Of a stretch of 64,000 nucleotides of DNA, positions 55,188 to 64,000 are shown piece by piece. Under the pieces are notes generated by a model. That model did not search any database and was not told the DNA's origin. It saw only the letters and a list, made by a program, of their open reading frames with translations. The stretch comes from Campylobacter sputorum subsp. sputorum. GTDB taxonomy: Bacteria; Campylobacterota; Campylobacteria; Campylobacterales; Campylobacteraceae. Position numbers and translations under genes: made by a program. The stretch covers positions 1,674,001-1,738,000 of the forward strand of contig NZ_CP043427.1 in assembly GCF_008245005.1 (NCBI RefSeq). The letters run 5' to 3'. Position 1 is the stretch's first letter; each line of letters opens with the position of its first letter.

Positions 55188-56432
55188 ATGAGTAAAAAAT
55201 TTAAAAATCCTTTTATATCTTTAAAATACAAAAATTTCAGATACTATTGGTTTGGTATGAATATATCATTGATAGGTTCTTGGATGCAAAGCATTGCTCA
55301 ACCTTGGTTAGCACTAACAGTAACAAATGATCCATTTTTAGTTAGTATTGTTGCAGTTGCTCAATTTTTACCAACACTAATTTTATCGCTATTTTCCGGT
55401 GTTTTAGTTGATAAAGTTAATACAAAATATATACTTTTTATTTCACAAATTGGACTAATGTTAGTTGCAATAGGTTTTAGTATTATGACGATTTTAGATC
55501 AAGCGTTATATATAAATATACTTATGTTAGCTACTGCTAATGGTATTTTCTCTTGCATTGACGCACCAGCTAGACACTCATTTGTTTATGAGTTAGTAGA
55601 TGACGATGATTATATACAAAATGCAGTTGCATTAAACTCAATGGCTTTTAATGTAGCAAGAATTTTAGGACCGGGACTTGCTGGTATGGTTATGATGAGT
55701 TTTGGAGTAAAATACTGCTTTATATTTAATGCTATAAGTTTTGCAGCCATCATAGTAAGTTTATTTTTTATAAAACCAAATCGCAAAATTTCAAAACAGG
55801 AAAATAAAGGTAATGTATTATTGTCTATTAAAGATGGTTTTAATTATGTAAAAAATCAAAAAATAATATCTCATAATCTTTTCATAACTTTAATTATAAC
55901 TATGTTTATACCGCATTATAATATAACCATATCAGCACTTTGTAAATTTATACTTGGTGGAGGGGAACAAACTTTTGGATATTTGATGTCTTTTCTTGGT
56001 ATAGGCTCATTTTTCGGAGCATTTTTTATAGCAATGTATGGAAAACTTAATTTAAGACTTATAAATACAATACCTTTTATAACATCTTTTAGTTTATTTT
56101 GCATAGGGATATGGCAAAATTTTTGGGTGGTTGCACTATTTTTATCACTAACGGGATTTTGTTTTGTTATAACAGCAGCTAGCATAAACTCAACAATACA
56201 ACTTAATACTAAAAATGAATTTAGAGGAAGAGTTATGAGTATTTATAGTCTGTTTTTTCAAGGAAGTGTTCCATTTGGGGCTATCTTTTCAGGATATTTC
56301 ACTAACAAATTTGGAGCAAATATTGGGCTGTTTGTTTGCGCTATATCGGCTATTGTTTGTTTGTTAGTTTTAATGTTTTATAGCAAATATGATAAAAATA
56401 AACCTATACTAAAATCCATCTTCTTTAAATAA
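55188..56432 (+). CDS. major facilitator superfamily transporter
   Basis: This 414-residue protein has 12 hydrophobic helices. The loop 2-3 signature appears as FSGVLVDKVNTKYILFI, and SLIGSWMQSIAQPWLALTVTNDP near the N-terminus and DAPARHSFVYELV fit the MFS_3 / EntS-like group of drug and siderophore exporters. No Shine-Dalgarno is visible before the ATG. The last 24 bases overlap the nucleotidyltransferase gene on the other strand. Substrate is unknown. Confidence 0.85.
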   Translation: MSKKFKNPFISLKYKNFRYYWFGMNISLIGSWMQSIAQPWLALTVTNDPFLVSIVAVAQFLPTLILSLFSGVLVDKVNTKYILFISQIGLMLVAIGFSIMTILDQALYINILMLATANGIFSCIDAPARHSFVYELVDDDDYIQNAVALNSMAFNVARILGPGLAGMVMMSFGVKYCFIFNAISFAAIIVSLFFIKPNRKISKQENKGNVLLSIKDGFNYVKNQKIISHNLFITLIITMFIPHYNITISALCKFILGGGEQTFGYLMSFLGIGSFFGAFFIAMYGKLNLRLINTIPFITSFSLFCIGIWQNFWVVALFLSLTGFCFVITAASINSTIQLNTKNEFRGRVMSIYSLFFQGSVPFGAIFSGYFTNKFGANIGLFVCAISAIVCLLVLMFYSKYDKNKPILKSIFFK

Positions 56433-56852
56433 ATTTTGTTTAAGCCAAAGACCTATTTTATTTTTCTGTTTTGATTGTTTCTTTGCAGTATTTATGGTTT
56501 GCTTTTTTTTGCTATAAATTTTAGTCGCACCATCAAAAACTGAAGTATAGAAACTATCTCCTTTTGCAATTTTTTCTTTAATCCCTGATTTTGTATCTAC
56601 AAATATATCTATATCTATGCCATATTTATTTTGAAATTTTTTAAGATCATTTCTTAAATTTACAAAATCTTTATGAAATTCTTCTTTTAAATTTTTCTTT
56701 ACTACAAAAAGATCTACATCACTGCTTGGTTTTGGATTACCTTTTGCATAACTTCCAAAAAGCCAAATTTCTTTTGGCTTTATAGCTAATAACTCTTCTA
56801 TAAGCTCTTTTTGTATATCGCTTGGCAAACTGCTATTATTTTGACTATTCAT
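56409..56852 (-). CDS. nucleotidyltransferase-fold protein (MNT-like)
   Basis: This 147-residue protein has the minimal nucleotidyltransferase motif: WLFGSYAKGNPKPSSDVDLFVV (GSx with the DxD pair) and a third acidic residue in GIDIDIFVD. The C-terminal 35 residues are basic. Such proteins often act as antitoxin or toxin with a HEPN partner, but no HEPN gene lies next to it, so the role is unclear. It is 6 bases after the mdaB remnant on the same strand and overlaps the MFS gene end by 24 bases. Confidence 0.75.
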   Translation of the reverse strand: MNSQNNSSLPSDIQKELIEELLAIKPKEIWLFGSYAKGNPKPSSDVDLFVVKKNLKEEFHKDFVNLRNDLKKFQNKYGIDIDIFVDTKSGIKEKIAKGDSFYTSVFDGATKIYSKKKQTINTAKKQSKQKNKIGLWLKQNLFKEDGF

Positions 56853-56858
56853 TTTGAT

Positions 56859-57439
56859 TTACACAACAAATTTGATAAGATGTTCTTTATATTTTTGTAT
56901 AAAAAAACCTACTCTAGGATTTTTTACAACATCATTGCATATAAATGTAGGAAGTGCACTCATACCTATAAATTCGTGAGCTTTATGTAAATGTAAATAT
57001 ACCTTATCTACGCCAATGCCGCCAAAAAATTCATCTTTATCATTAAATGCTTCCAAAGGTGCATTCCAAGTTAAACTAAACATATATTTTTTACTTTTTA
57101 GCAAACCACCTTTTCCATAGTTTTTCGCAGGATTTGCACTATTTCTACCATCATTTTTAAAAAACTGTCCATTGCTTGAAGAAAATACTTCATCAATATA
57201 TTTTTTTACTATCCAAGGCTCACCCATCCACCAACCAGGCATCTGATAAATAACAAGATCTGATTTTAAATATTTCTCTACTTCATAAAAAACATCATAA
57301 CCACTATCAATAATAGTTTCACTAACATTTTTTTCATTTCTGTTAGCGTTTGTTTTGCCACATTATGAAGTGTTTGGTTTAATCTTCCGCTAGAATTTCC
57401 AAAAAATTTAGCACCATTTATAAGTAAAATATTTTTCAT
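56859..57439 (-). pseudogene. mdaB: mdaB-type NAD(P)H quinone reductase with frameshift
   Basis: Together two frames encode a full MdaB-like flavodoxin-fold protein of about 193 residues. The first frame starts at 57439 (NILLINGAKFFGNSSGRLNQTLH); the second carries DSGYDVFYEVEKYLKSDLV, YQMPGWWMGEPWIVKKYIDE and the remainder, normal in length to the stop. The shift falls at a run of seven A on the coding strand (T at 57328-57334); eight would restore one continuous frame reading TEMKKNVSETIIDSG. MdaB reduces quinones by two electrons and protects against oxidative stress. It could be a real mutation, a variable tract or a sequencing slip. Confidence 0.8.
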
Positions 57440-57507
57440 AACCTATGCCCTTAGTTTTATACTAAAGAGATTATATAAGATATTTTTTAAAATTTTTTAA
57501 ATATTTA

Positions 57508-58293
57508 TCAACCAAATTTACCGCCAACATACTCTTGAAGTAGTTTTTCTCTAGGGTTTTTAAATATCTGCTTTGTTTCACCAAATTCAATCAAATCTCC
57601 AAGATACATAAATGCGGTATAATCGCTGATTCTCATAGCTTGTTGCATATTGTGAGTAACGATAACTATAGTGTATTTTTCTTTTAATCTATTAATAAGC
57701 TCTTCTATGGCTATAGTTGAGATAGGATCAAGAGCAGAAGTTGGCTCATCAAAAAGCAAAACTTCTGGACTAACAGCTATTGCTCTTGCGATACAAAGTC
57801 TTTGTCTTTGACCACCACTTAAACCGCCAGCATCATCATTTAGTCTATCTTTAACCTCATCCCATATATTTGCACCTTTTAAGGATTTTTCAGTAATTTC
57901 AGATAAAACCTTTTTATCTTTAATACCTTGAAGCTTTAATCCATATTCGACATTATCTTTTATACTCATAGGAAAGGCTGTTGGTTGTTGAAAAATCATA
58001 CCAATTTTTATTCTAAGATCTATCAAATCTGTTTTTGAATCTAATATATTTTTATCATGAAATAAAATTTCACCTTCGTATCTATTGCCTGGATATAAAT
58101 CACAAATCCTATTTATAGAGCGAAGAAGCGTTGATTTACCGCATCCACTAGGTCCGATTAATGCAGTAACTTTATTTATAGCAACTGGCATATTTATGTT
58201 TCTTAAATTTGGACTTTGAGATCCTGCATACCAAAATGAAAAATTCTTAATATTTAAAATTTTTTTGTCTTTAATTTCAGTTATAGTTGGCAT
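57508..58293 (-). CDS. pstB: phosphate ABC transporter ATP-binding protein
   Basis: This is a 261-residue ATPase of the high-affinity phosphate importer. Walker A is GPSGCGKST at residues 47-55, the Q-loop is [10 protein letters not shown], the signature [14 protein letters not shown], and Walker [13 protein letters not shown]. The PstB-type ending [14 protein letters not shown] is present. It lies 5 bases after pstA. No phoU follows. Confidence 0.96.
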   Translation of the reverse strand: MPTITEIKDKKILNIKNFSFWYAGSQSPNLRNINMPVAINKVTALIGPSGCGKSTLLRSINRICDLYPGNRYEGEILFHDKNILDSKTDLIDLRIKIGMIFQQPTAFPMSIKDNVEYGLKLQGIKDKKVLSEITEKSLKGANIWDEVKDRLNDDAGGLSGGQRQRLCIARAIAVSPEVLLFDEPTSALDPISTIAIEELINRLKEKYTIVIVTHNMQQAMRISDYTAFMYLGDLIEFGETKQIFKNPREKLLQEYVGGKFG

Positions 58294-58298
58294 AATTT

Positions 58299-59156
58299 CT
58301 ACCTTTTCTTTTGTTTTATTAAAAATCTACACACAATGTTTATACCTAGAACAAAAACGGCTAATAAAAATGCTGTTGCCCATGCAACTGCGTTTTGATA
58401 ATCATCTGGGTATTGTGTAAATTCATAAATTGTATTTGTTAGTGATGGCATTGGTTCTAATGGATTTAATACAAAAAAATCACTATGAAATGAAGTAAAT
58501 AAAAGCGGAGCTGTCTCACCTGCAACTCTTGCTATAGCTAGTATTATACCGGTTACTAAGCCATTTTTAGCAGCACGAAATATAATATCTACTATAACTT
58601 TGTATTTTGGAGCACCGATAGCTATAGCAGCTTCTCTAAGAGTTTGAGGAACAAGAGTTAACATATCGTCAGTTGTTTTAAGCACAACTGGCACCATCAT
58701 TATACAAAGTGCTATGGAACCGGCTAAACCACTATAACTACTCATTGGGCTTACAAGTATTGCATAAGCAAAAGCACCAATTACAATAGAAGGCGTACTC
58801 ATCATAATATCGCTCATATTTCTAACGAAATTTGATTTTTTATCATTTGGACCGCCATATTCGCTTAAATATGTTCCTGCTAATAACCCGATAGGAATTC
58901 CTATAATAGAAGCTATACCTATCAAAATAATATGACCTACCAAAGCATTTCTAATTCCGCCTTCTATAGTGTCTGTTACAAACATACTAGCACTAAATCC
59001 ATCTATGCCTTTTACAGCCAATGTTACTATTATCCAAAAAAGAAACAAAAGACCAACTATGGCAAAAAATATAGAAAAAGAACTTACCAAAGCATTTATA
59101 AATACTCTTTTTTTAGTAGCTTTAAGTCTTGTTTTTAAAAATTTATCTTTGCTCAT
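58299..59156 (-). CDS. pstA: phosphate ABC transporter permease PstA
   Basis: This 285-residue inner-membrane permease has six hydrophobic helices. The EAA loop with the coupling site reads [16 protein letters not shown], and [10 protein letters not shown] is a PstA feature. A polar N-terminal stretch of about 20 residues precedes helix 1. It overlaps pstC by 4 bases. Confidence 0.95.
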   Translation of the reverse strand: MSKDKFLKTRLKATKKRVFINALVSSFSIFFAIVGLLFLFWIIVTLAVKGIDGFSASMFVTDTIEGGIRNALVGHIILIGIASIIGIPIGLLAGTYLSEYGGPNDKKSNFVRNMSDIMMSTPSIVIGAFAYAILVSPMSSYSGLAGSIALCIMMVPVVLKTTDDMLTLVPQTLREAAIAIGAPKYKVIVDIIFRAAKNGLVTGIILAIARVAGETAPLLFTSFHSDFFVLNPLEPMPSLTNTIYEFTQYPDDYQNAVAWATAFLLAVFVLGINIVCRFLIKQKKR

Positions 59157-60034
59157 TTTATAACCCTTTTTTCTCTTAAAAACACAAATTTAGCAATAGC
59201 TATTGTAATAAAACTAATAACAAAAAGTATCAACGCTAGATAAAATAAACTGCTTTCATAAATTTCATTACCCATTGCTTCGCCAAATTGTGTAGCAAGA
59301 GTAACAGGTATGCTAGTTGCTGGATCAAATATAGTATCTGGCACAACAGAAATTCCGCCAAGTAAAAATGCAACCGCCATTGTTTCTCCAAAAGCTCTTC
59401 CAAGCGCTAGTATAATAGAGCCTATAATACCAGCTTTCGAATAAGGAAAAATAACATCTTTTATAACATCAAATTGTGTCGCACCTAAGGCATAGGCTGA
59501 TTCTTTTAAAATAGCAGGTGTTGCTTCCATACTATCTCTTGTAACAGATGCGATAAATGGTAAAATCATTATAGAAAGCACTATACCGCCAGTTAAAAGA
59601 CCCATTCCTGTTCCTCCAAATAGTTTTTGTATCATAGGAACAAAATATAAAAATCCCCACATACCATAAACAATTGAAGGAATAGCTGCTAAAAGTTCTA
59701 TATTTACACTAAAAAAGTTTCTAACTTTAAAAGGAGCAATTTGTGTTAAAAATATAGCTATGCCAATCGCGACAGGAGTTGCTAGTATCATAGCAATTAT
59801 AGTTGATACAATAGAACCATAAATAGAAGCAAAACCTCCAAATTCACCTTTATTTACATCCCAAGTCGAATTTGATAAAAATCCAATACCAAATTCTTTT
59901 ATAGCAGGCATTGAGTAATAAACAAGGGCTATAAAAATGGCAAGAAGCATAACAAGGACTAAAATAGAAGCTGTTTTAGTAATATTAGAAAATATTAATT
60001 CTCTAAATCCTGCATTTTTTTGAGTATCTGTCAT
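59153..60034 (-). CDS. pstC: phosphate ABC transporter permease PstC
   Basis: This is a 293-residue inner-membrane permease paired with PstA. It has six helices, an EAA-type loop (LKESAYALGATQFDVIKDVIFP) and GRAFGETMAVAFLLGG. It is separated from pstS by an 82-base gap with a hairpin, which probably lowers its expression relative to pstS. Confidence 0.95.
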   Translation of the reverse strand: MTDTQKNAGFRELIFSNITKTASILVLVMLLAIFIALVYYSMPAIKEFGIGFLSNSTWDVNKGEFGGFASIYGSIVSTIIAMILATPVAIGIAIFLTQIAPFKVRNFFSVNIELLAAIPSIVYGMWGFLYFVPMIQKLFGGTGMGLLTGGIVLSIMILPFIASVTRDSMEATPAILKESAYALGATQFDVIKDVIFPYSKAGIIGSIILALGRAFGETMAVAFLLGGISVVPDTIFDPATSIPVTLATQFGEAMGNEIYESSLFYLALILFVISFITIAIAKFVFLREKRVIK

Positions 60035-60060
60035 GAGTTATTCTTTGTTTTATTAAATTT

Positions 60061-60089
60061 AAAAAAACCCTAAATTTAATTTAGGGTTT
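60061..60089 (-). terminator. hairpin between pstS and pstC
   Basis: AAACCCTAAA (60065-60074) and TTTAGGGTTT (60080-60089) form a perfect 10-bp stem with 5-base loop; on the minus strand a U-run of seven follows, partly inside the stem. It acts as a partial terminator after pstS. Confidence 0.7.
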
Positions 60090-60116
60090 TGTATTTTACT
60101 ATAAAGTTTTAAATAT

Positions 60117-61139
60117 TTATTTAGGTGAAATGCCGTATTTTGTCCAATACTCATTAATCATTTTTACAGTATCTTCTGGAAGTGGTAAATAACCTAAATC
60201 TTTAGCCATTTTTTTACCTTTTTGGCTCTCAAAAGCCCAGCTGAAAAATTTAGTTACTTTTTTTGCTGATTCTTGATTGTCGCTTGGAACAAGAACAAAT
60301 GTTGCAGCTGCTATTGGATATGATTTTGCACCTTTTCCATACGCTAAAACATCATAGAAGTGTTCATCTATGCTAAAGTTTGAATTTAATGCAGCTTTTG
60401 CAAAATTCTCTTCAGTTGGCTCAGCCCAATCGCCATCTCTTGTTTTTAGCGTAGCAGCATTAAGATCTTCTTTTATTTTATAAGCAAATTCTATATAGCC
60501 GATTGAATTTTTAGTTTGCTTGATTGTTTTAGCAACAAGTGGGTTTCCTTGTGCAGGAGTAACTTTCGCACCCCAGTTTATAGTCTTTTGTGCACCATAA
60601 TTTTTTGCCCAATCTTCATTTGCTTTTGATATATAACTTGTAAAGTTAAATGTTGTTCCACTAGATTCACTTCTAACAACTGGAACTATATCTGCATCTG
60701 GAAGTTTAAGATCTGGATTTAATTTTGTTAAAATAGGATCATTCCATTTTGTTATTTTACCAGAAAATATGCCAGCAACAGCTTCGCCATCTAGTTTAAG
60801 AGCATGGTCTTTAACACCATCTATATTATAAGCTAAAACTATACTGCCTATAACTGTAGGGAATTGAAGTAATTTTTTCTCTTTTAACTCATCTGCTTTT
60901 AAAGCTGAATCTGTTCCACCAAAATCCCCATTTCTATCAGTGATAGCACTTACGCCTTTGCCACTTCCACCGCCACTATAAGTAACTTGATTTTTTGTAT
61001 CACTATAGTAACCTTTTGCCCAATCTTTATAAACTGGAAGCGGAAAAGTTGCTCCTTGACCCATTATCTTATCAGCAGCATTTGCACTACCCACGGCAAC
61101 CATTGACGCTATTACTAAACCTGTTAATTTTTTTAACAT
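60117..61139 (-). CDS. pstS: phosphate-binding periplasmic protein PstS
   Basis: This 340-residue protein has a signal peptide ending VGSANA|AD. Phosphate-binding segments are present: GQGATFPLPVYKDW, TYSGGGSGKGVSAI, DFGGTDSAL and VVRSESSGTTFNFT. It captures phosphate and hands it to PstCA. AAAGGAATTT precedes the ATG. Confidence 0.96.
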   Translation of the reverse strand: MLKKLTGLVIASMVAVGSANAADKIMGQGATFPLPVYKDWAKGYYSDTKNQVTYSGGGSGKGVSAITDRNGDFGGTDSALKADELKEKKLLQFPTVIGSIVLAYNIDGVKDHALKLDGEAVAGIFSGKITKWNDPILTKLNPDLKLPDADIVPVVRSESSGTTFNFTSYISKANEDWAKNYGAQKTINWGAKVTPAQGNPLVAKTIKQTKNSIGYIEFAYKIKEDLNAATLKTRDGDWAEPTEENFAKAALNSNFSIDEHFYDVLAYGKGAKSYPIAAATFVLVPSDNQESAKKVTKFFSWAFESQKGKKMAKDLGYLPLPEDTVKMINEYWTKYGISPK

Positions 61140-61176
61140 TTTTAAATTCCTTTCTAAAATATTTGTAGGTTATTTT

Positions 61177-61209
61177 ATTATAGATTTATTACAAATTGAC
61201 AACAATTTG
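61177..61209 (-). promoter_or_regulatory. pst promoter with palindromic operator-like site
   Basis: On the minus strand a perfect TATAAT (61177-61182) lies 38 bases before the pstS ATG. Upstream, over the -35 position, CAAATTG and CAATTTG (61192-61198 and 61203-61209) form an exact inverted repeat with 4-base spacing. It probably binds the phosphate-responsive regulator or another factor; no -35 TTGACA is needed in Campylobacter promoters. Confidence 0.5.
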
Positions 61210-61275
61210 AAAAAAATATTTTTATTTTATTTATTGTATACCTTAATTCTATACATAAAATATTTCATCTTAACA

Positions 61276-61402
61276 ATGAACTATGATATAGCAATAATTG
61301 GTTTTGGAAAAGCTGATAAAATGGCAAATCTTGGGAAAAGGTTGTTTTGATTGAAAAAACTAAAAATTTTAAGAGTATAAAATGTTGATGTTTGTAGCAA
61401 GA
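61276..61402 (+). pseudogene. remnant of an FAD/NAD(P) oxidoreductase gene
   Basis: The frame from ATG 61276 gives MNYDIAIIGFGKADKMANLGK, a Rossmann nucleotide-binding start (DIAIIGxGxA) of a pyridine nucleotide-disulfide oxidoreductase, then a stop. A shifted frame continues VVLIEKTKNFKSIKC, matching the second strand of that fold, and stops again. Internal deletion and frameshift are evident; the rest of the gene is gone. Confidence 0.65.
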
Positions 61403-61427
61403 GTGTTTAAAGCAATTATTATATGAA

Positions 61428-62594
61428 CTATACCGCTAAAACACTCAAAAAGCCGTAAATTCCAAAGATTAAAACAAGGATTGATTTTGCAAATCTCTCT
61501 TTTTTGTTTCTAAAAATATACAACGCAAAAACAAAAAGCAATAAATTTAACCAAAAAACTTTAAGGTTAATATTTGAAATATTAAATTTATAAGCATAAC
61601 TATCTGCTAAAAAAATTTCAAAAGGCAAAACAATCTTTTTTATCATTTTTAGTCCGTTTAATGTGCCAAATTTATACTCAAAAGTCCTTAAAACATTGTA
61701 ATTTTTATCAAAATAATATACATAAACTATGTCATTTTTCTTAATACTCATGCTTTTACTCATAGGTGTTATAGAGATCTCAAGCCTATCTGTAGCTGGA
61801 TCATAATGTTTGCTTGGTAAATTTATAAGACTATAATTATCATAACTTACTAAACTAACGCCGTTCTTATCAATAATAGCACCATAAAATTCACGTCTTT
61901 CATTTTCACTAATAAGCATAAAATCTACATCTTTTATTTTGGTTTTTTTGACAAATGGGGCCAAGTTTTTCATTTTTATATGAAAGAGTTCATTTTTACT
62001 ATCTTTTAAAAATACTCCCTCATCAAATGGTTTTTTGGTAGTTGGGTTTGTAAAATGGGCTTGAATGGGAAACTTAAAATCCAAATTTAAAAGAGTGGTT
62101 GTAAATTCCTTGCTTAAATTTTCATCCTTTTTAAGAGTGTTTAAATTTGTAAAAATAATACCTGATTTATCACTAGTAATGGCAAATTCGTTGTATCCTA
62201 ACTTTAAATATTTCGGATTTGACTCAAAAATAGTAAAGATAGGTGGATGTTTTTGGTTAAAATTTTCAGGTTTTATACTAAATTTTTGTGAATTTGCTCT
62301 TATTTTATCTGCATTTCTCCACTCATCATAAGGAAAACGGTTATTTGCGATAAGGTATGTATAAAAAGAAAATGGCAAAGAGTCTAAATACTCATCAAGG
62401 CTTAAATTTTTATCTTTGCCTTTAAAATACAACACCTCTTTTTGCTTTGATGTTTGAATTATAAAGTCATTATAAACTTCCGAATAATTTATGCTTGCAC
62501 TCTCTTTTGGAGATTTTAAAAGTGCATCAATACCTCTTGGCAAAAAAATAGCCAAAATAAAAGATAGTATAACAATCTGCATGATTTTTCTCAT
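61428..62594 (-). CDS. membrane-anchored accessory protein of an ABC exporter
   Basis: This 388-residue protein has one N-terminal helix (about residues 5-20), a long extracytoplasmic domain with mostly beta strands, and two hydrophobic segments at the end (about 332-350 and 365-385). I believe it resembles DUF4857 proteins found with ABC transporters, but I am not certain. It overlaps the permease gene by 4 bases, so the three genes form one unit. Its function is not known. Confidence 0.65.
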   Translation of the reverse strand: MRKIMQIVILSFILAIFLPRGIDALLKSPKESASINYSEVYNDFIIQTSKQKEVLYFKGKDKNLSLDEYLDSLPFSFYTYLIANNRFPYDEWRNADKIRANSQKFSIKPENFNQKHPPIFTIFESNPKYLKLGYNEFAITSDKSGIIFTNLNTLKKDENLSKEFTTTLLNLDFKFPIQAHFTNPTTKKPFDEGVFLKDSKNELFHIKMKNLAPFVKKTKIKDVDFMLISENERREFYGAIIDKNGVSLVSYDNYSLINLPSKHYDPATDRLEISITPMSKSMSIKKNDIVYVYYFDKNYNVLRTFEYKFGTLNGLKMIKKIVLPFEIFLADSYAYKFNISNINLKVFWLNLLLFVFALYIFRNKKERFAKSILVLIFGIYGFLSVLAV

Positions 62595-63274
62595 TTTATA
62601 TAACCTTTTTTATAATTTTCAAAAGCTATAGATAAAGTGCAAATCGCATAAATAAATGAAAGCAAAAGATAAAAACCACTGTTTTGATTGTAATAAAAAC
62701 TTGGAATTTCGCTAATGTTTGGATTGAACTCGCTATATAAAAAAAACACAGCAAGAGTAAAAAGTGCGTTTACAATGGCTCTTTTTTTAATCGGCTCAAT
62801 TATTACACTACCGCACATAAGATATAAATTTAGACCAAATAAACAGCTAAAAATCAAGTGCGAGTTTATAAGTTTTATAAGTTCATTATGAAAATATATT
62901 TTGCAAATCAGGTTAAAAACTATAAATTCTAATAAATAAACCAATATGATACAAAAAAAGCCCACAAGGACTATATGAGAGATGTTTTTTAAAATGCTAT
63001 TTGGAAAGTGCAAGCTTATTCTAAGTCTTGCACTAATCCTCTCTTTTGAAAATACAAGCACCCCTATAACAAAAGCAAAGATGATGTTTAAAACATCAAG
63101 CCCAAAAAATGAAAAGTTTTTTGTATATAAAACCCCTAAATTTAAGACAACAGCATCATTTGAAATGACAAAATTTCTAAGAATAAAAGCTATGTATATT
63201 AAAAAACTTATAATTAAAGCTATAAATACATATAAAAATTCTCTAAATTTATAAAACTCTTTTTTAAACATCAA
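62591..63274 (-). CDS. ABC transporter permease (ABC-2 type, small)
   Basis: This is a 227-residue protein with six hydrophobic helices: about residues 13-33, 50-72, 95-118, 140-155, 165-180 and 200-218. No substrate-specific motif is seen. It lies between the ATPase and the accessory protein with 4-base overlaps on both sides, which supports its role as the membrane channel. Confidence 0.7.
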   Translation of the reverse strand: MMFKKEFYKFREFLYVFIALIISFLIYIAFILRNFVISNDAVVLNLGVLYTKNFSFFGLDVLNIIFAFVIGVLVFSKERISARLRISLHFPNSILKNISHIVLVGFFCIILVYLLEFIVFNLICKIYFHNELIKLINSHLIFSCLFGLNLYLMCGSVIIEPIKKRAIVNALFTLAVFFLYSEFNPNISEIPSFYYNQNSGFYLLLSFIYAICTLSIAFENYKKGYIK

Positions 63275-64000
63275 TATCTCCCTGTATAACCCAAAAATGC
63301 ATCTTCAAAGCTTAAATTTAACTCTTTTGCATCCTTTGAAACACCATCTAAAAAACCATAAATTTGTACTTCATTGTTAAGCTCAACAGTACTTTTTATG
63401 CCCGAAATTTCATTTAAATTTGCATTTTTTGGAAGCGAGTAGCCTTTGAAATTTGCTCTAAATTCATCGTATTTCATTATAAGAGGTGACTCATTTTTTT
63501 GTATGATAACTATATCATCAAGCAATTTATCCAAGTCATTTACAATATGGGTTGTCATCAAAACGCTTTTTTCACCATTTTTTAAATAATCGCTTAAATA
63601 TTCAATAAAAAGCCGTCTATATCCCGTATCAAGCCCAAGAGAGTAATCATCAAGGATTAAAAGCTCAGGAGAGCTAGCAAAGATAAGTCCTAAAACGACT
63701 TGCGATCGCTGTCCACAAGATAATGTTGAAATTTTTTGATTCATATCAACTCCAAGTTTTTTAAAAAGGTCAAAAAAACACTCTTTTTTAAATTTTGTTT
63801 TATACTGAGTTGAGTAAATTTCATATAAATTTTTAACTTTTAGATAATCGTAAGTTATATATCCTTCATATAAAAGCCCTATCTTTGCTCTTGCTTTAGG
63901 ACTTAAATTTGTGCTGTCTTCACCATAAATCAAGCATTTTCCTGAAGTCGGTGTTAAATTTCCCATCAAAATATTTATAGTTGTGCTTTTGCCGACGCCA
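63271..64000 (-). CDS. ABC transporter ATP-binding protein, 3' part
   Basis: This gene runs off the right edge; the window cuts it at the Walker A loop, where GVGKST can be read in the last bases. Visible features are a signature LSCGQRSQVVLGL and a Walker B segment LLILDDYSLGLD, in which the usual catalytic Glu after the Asp is itself Asp. The switch His is in TTHIVNDLD. It powers the permease encoded next to it. The real start is outside the window. Confidence 0.85.
   Translation of the reverse strand, partial: GVGKSTTINILMGNLTPTSGKCLIYGEDSTNLSPKARAKIGLLYEGYITYDYLKVKNLYEIYSTQYKTKFKKECFFDLFKKLGVDMNQKISTLSCGQRSQVVLGLIFASSPELLILDDYSLGLDTGYRRLFIEYLSDYLKNGEKSVLMTTHIVNDLDKLLDDIVIIQKNESPLIMKYDEFRANFKGYSLPKNANLNEISGIKSTVELNNEVQIYGFLDGVSKDAKELNLSFEDAFLGYTGRY

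Noticed and set aside
56409-56852. Nucleotidyltransferase as half of a MNT-HEPN toxin-antitoxin pair
   Set aside because: No HEPN-type gene lies on either side; the neighbours are mdaB and an MFS transporter.
1-64000. CRISPR arrays, insertion sequences, prophage or rRNA genes
   Set aside because: No spaced direct repeats, transposase, integrase or rRNA sequence was seen on reading both strands.

Overview
The window is AT-rich, gene-dense DNA from a Campylobacter-type epsilonproteobacterium. Three things point there: a 14-gene nuo operon in which nuoE and nuoF are replaced by two small unrelated genes and which ends in pflA (the layout known from C. jejuni), a run of nfu-like, small hypothetical, murE, ebfC, PDZ protein, ispA and tkt genes, and homopolymeric G and T tracts. 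The species cannot be fixed from sequence alone.

Layout. 1-1228: 3' end of a molybdoenzyme maturation locus (a ferredoxin cut by the window edge and a TorD-type chaperone). 1372-5503: an iron block (feoA, feoB, two periplasmic proteins, a FeoB-associated Cys-rich peptide) behind a Fur-box-like site. 5531-12495: a Fur-family regulator followed by a compact cluster of two P1B-type ATPases, an HMA-like protein, a membrane-anchored ferritin-like protein and several tiny glycine-rich membrane proteins. This resembles the ferrosome (fez) gene clusters that build membrane-bound iron stores and is the most interesting part of the window. 12502-28336 (minus strand): pflA and the nuo operon. 28502-38996 (minus strand): map, secY and the spc/S10 ribosomal protein operon. 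39287-45907 (plus strand): nfu-like to tkt. 45908-53192: a PAS-GGDEF protein with homopolymer tracts near both ends, tRNA-Ser(GGA), dmsABC and a ruined TorD-type chaperone gene. 53193-57439: a FUSC-family membrane protein, an MFS transporter, a nucleotidyltransferase and a frameshifted mdaB. 57508-61139 (minus strand): pstSCAB. 61276-64000: remnant of an FAD oxidoreductase gene and an ABC-2 type exporter whose ATPase runs off the right edge.

How the genes fit together. Fe(II) enters through FeoB. The Fur-like regulator and Fur-box-like sequences suggest that import (feo) and the putative storage compartment (5531-12495) respond to iron together. Complex I (probably fed by flavodoxin rather than NADH, as in C. 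jejuni) and DmsABC form parts of a respiratory chain using alternative electron acceptors. PstSCAB supplies phosphate, which is also a component of ferrosome mineral. Several accessory genes are decaying or frameshifted (dmsD-like, mdaB, the oxidoreductase remnant, perhaps the 5' end of the GGDEF gene).
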